Assembly: GCF_042688385.1 (NCBI RefSeq)
Contig: NZ_JBHUPY010000006.1
Location: 248,001-312,000 of the forward strand
Direction of reading: 5' to 3'
DNA: 64,000 nt
DNA from: Herpetosiphon sp042688385
Lineage (GTDB): Bacteria; Chloroflexota; Chloroflexia; Chloroflexales; Herpetosiphonaceae
Each line of letters opens with the position of its first letter. Positions within the stretch are counted from its first letter, which is position 1. Made by a program: the position numbers and the translations under genes. Below are positions 62,195 through 64,000 of this stretch, one piece after another. Below the pieces are notes generated by a model. The model ran no database searches. It was not told where the DNA came from and saw only the letters and a list, made by a program, of their open reading frames with translations.

Positions 62195-64000
62195 GTCTTC
62201 CATCGTGCTTAAAACCATAAATAAACTTAGCAGTGACATCAGTATTGCCAAGGATGGCACTGCTAGCATCCACTGAAGATGTTTGAGTGCATAATTAAAC
62301 AAGACCGGAACGAGCACCAGAAACACGAGCGTCATACACAAAATAATGATGTGGTTGAGCGTTTGAGTTTGCGGCGAATCATAGGTACCTAAAGCCCATT
62401 GATTGCGGGTAAAGCGGCGCATAAAAATAGCACATCCAAGACTATTGCAGCTTATAAGCAACAGCAGCAGCAGATAGTTATAGGGCTTTACGCCGATCGA
62501 TTGGCCAAACATAATAAAGCTGAAGCTGTAGGCTGCAACCAGCAGAATATAACTCAACCCGTAGCCAAAATAAGCGCCCAAAAATTTGGTTATGCGTAAA
62601 AATCGGCTGGTTGCAGGTTCCATATAGCTCGGCTGAAAATAAGGCCGATAAAAAATTGCCAAAATTGTAGGAATGATCAGTCCAAGCCAACTAAGCGTAT
62701 TGATCGTGGTCGATGCACTCTCCGCAATCTGCACCAAACTGGCATTTGGATAGTAGAACGGAATCACGATCGCGATGCTTAATCCAAGCACCGCTACGCC
62801 AATCCAGCTGGTTTGAAACCAATGCAGCACTTGCGGGCGCTCTATAAGGCGTTGGCTGCGATCACCCAAGCGCATATAGTTGGTGTAGGCATCATTTAGA
62901 ATCGCACCCCGATAAATGACCGGCAAGCTCCAATCGACCACCGCTGCAGGAATATGCGCTGTAATCGCTAAACGAGCTTGGGTTACTGCAAATTCGAGCG
63001 GAACCCCACGATCAAGTTGGCGATAGAGCACTTGGCTAAAAATAACCGCAGCATCTTGGCGAATTTCACCTTGAAACGCCACCACAAACGGAATTCCCCG
63101 CCGAATCAAGCCTAACGCCACACCTTCAACCACGCCTCGTTGCTGCTCTAAGCTAGCATCATCGGTTGCTGAAGCAGCTTGGGTTGCTGCATAACAGGCA
63201 TGCAATACCACCAAGCGTAGCTCGGCACTATTGCTGAGAATCGGAGCCAAATCGGCAGCCCCTACGCGCCGCACAAAGCCTGCTTGATGGGTCAATAATA
63301 AATCATAACGCGTCAACCCTGCTTCGATTTCAACTGGCCCACCATGCGCCACAAGATGTACCACCCGCGGCTGATGGGCTTGCATACGTTGAAGTAACCC
63401 TTCGAGGCTGCCAGCTTCGTCAAAATAATGCTCAGGTTCAAATAGCGCGCGAATTGCAGCGTGATTGATAATGCGAGGAGCGCCAATCGGGTGCGCAAGC
63501 ATGGCCTCAACCGGAAAAGGCTGCACGATTGTGCTATCCGTTTGCACGCCAACCCCCTGAATCTGGCGGACTACGCTAATTTGTGGGTTCTGCAACAAAA
63601 AATCGCGCTCAACGAATTGATCAATCTGGTTGAGCGTTGCACTCGCAGCATCCTCCAAATCCAAGGCTGTGGTGATTAATTCCCACGGCACGGCGAGCAG
63701 TTCTAAAACATCGGGATAAAAATTCAAGACAATCCGCAGCTGATGCTTGACTCGATGGGTGCGATTAATTGCTTGGGCCAAACTGCGCCGCGTTGCCGCT
63801 GGCAATAAACTGGCAACCCGATTGCCAAATGCATACAGGTCGTGCTTACTGGGTGTGCTTAGAGGAACTGCTGAATCGATTTGCAGACTATGGGCCAGTT
63901 CTAGATATTGGCTATATTCTTGTTGAATCGCATGCAGTTGATCGGCCCGAAAGGCCTTTTGCGATGTTGCCTGGAATAAGCCGCCAACAACCGGAATCCA
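62189..64000 (-). CDS. CHAT-domain caspase-like protease with C-terminal membrane helices (cut by window edge)
   Basis: The frame is open to the last base, so the N-terminus is outside; 603 residues are visible. The CHAT domain (caspase HetF associated) occupies the visible N-terminal part. Its catalytic His is in VVHLVAHGGPVEIE (codon 63345-63347) and the Cys in LVVLHACYAATQA (codon 63194-63196), 50 residues apart. Supporting segments are GVALGLIRRGIPFVVAFQ and FSQVLYRQLDRGVPLEFAV. The last 200 residues hold about five transmembrane helices, so the protease is tethered to the inner membrane. A TTG at 63805 might be taken as a start, but the frame continues upstream with protein-like sequence. 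Convergent with the sigma/anti-sigma pair. Confidence 0.85.
   Translation of the reverse strand, partial: WIPVVGGLFQATSQKAFRADQLHAIQQEYSQYLELAHSLQIDSAVPLSTPSKHDLYAFGNRVASLLPAATRRSLAQAINRTHRVKHQLRIVLNFYPDVLELLAVPWELITTALDLEDAASATLNQIDQFVERDFLLQNPQISVVRQIQGVGVQTDSTIVQPFPVEAMLAHPIGAPRIINHAAIRALFEPEHYFDEAGSLEGLLQRMQAHQPRVVHLVAHGGPVEIEAGLTRYDLLLTHQAGFVRRVGAADLAPILSNSAELRLVVLHACYAATQAASATDDASLEQQRGVVEGVALGLIRRGIPFVVAFQGEIRQDAAVIFSQVLYRQLDRGVPLEFAVTQARLAITAHIPAAVVDWSLPVIYRGAILNDAYTNYMRLGDRSQRLIERPQVLHWFQTSWIGVAVLGLSIAIVIPFYYPNASLVQIAESASTTINTLSWLGLIIPTILAIFYRPYFQPSYMEPATSRFLRITKFLGAYFGYGLSYILLVAAYSFSFIMFGQSIGVKPYNYLLLLLLISCNSLGCAIFMRRFTRNQWALGTYDSPQTQTLNHIIILCMTLVFLVLVPVLFNYALKHLQWMLAVPSLAILMSLLSLFMVLSTMEDE

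Noticed and set aside
63805..64000. TTG start of the CHAT protein at 63805
   Set aside because: The frame stays open and protein-like to the window edge, so the true start lies outside.

Overview
The window looks like chromosome from a filamentous gliding Chloroflexota bacterium, most likely Herpetosiphon or a close relative. The reasons are the roughly even base composition, secreted proteins with Thr/Pro-rich linkers next to a 'FLPLV' motif, a dispersed GC-rich intergenic repeat of the 'CCCTCACCCCCAGCCCCCTC' type, and the mix of polysaccharide genes, secreted degradative proteins, a giant PKS/NRPS gene and STAND/CHAT genes. The genus is an inference from these traits and was not checked by a search. 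I saw no rRNA, tRNA, CRISPR array, transposase or phage gene.

Layout. 1-8.0 kb: the end of a UDP-sugar epimerase and a hotdog thioesterase; three tandem paralogous membrane proteins, each internally duplicated; then cell-surface polysaccharide genes (methyltransferase, GT2 glycosyltransferase, polyprenyl-phosphate sugar transferase). 8-18 kb: a drug exporter, an Rrf2 regulator with a near-consensus promoter, an overlapping operon of two DUF1990-like proteins and an Asp/Glu racemase-like protein, amtB followed by a 26-residue membrane peptide, a ribbon-helix-helix protein with a tandem GNAT protein, and an aldo/keto reductase. 18-28 kb: membrane glycosyltransferases, an SGNH hydrolase and a recent segmental duplication. 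That duplication made two FG-GAP beta-propeller exoproteins and left fragments of a GT39 gene and a clostripain gene at the junction. 28-39 kb: an SMI1/KNR4 protein, an MFS transporter, an alpha/beta hydrolase, a bacterial expansin with a chitin-binding module, a class C beta-lactamase-like hydrolase, and small enzymes.

39.1-51.3 kb is one 12.2-kb gene for a 4082-residue synthase. I read its order as FAAL, ACP, KS, AT, KR, ACP, C, A, PCP, C, and a terminal domain resembling cyanobacterial acyl-ACP reductase. It should activate a fatty acid, extend it once, reduce it, join it to one amino acid and probably release it reductively.

51.5-56 kb: a frameshifted lipoprotein gene, NDH-2, and a MarR/VOC pair behind a promoter that places the start codon almost at the predicted transcript start. 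56-64 kb: a 1450-residue STAND ATPase with helical repeats, a sigma factor, a zinc-binding anti-sigma-like protein, and a convergent CHAT-protease membrane protein running off the right edge. The CHAT, sigma and anti-sigma combination recalls the protease-controlled sigma arm of type III-E CRISPR (Craspase), here without any CRISPR component. This locus and the reductase-terminated synthase are the two best candidates for something undescribed.
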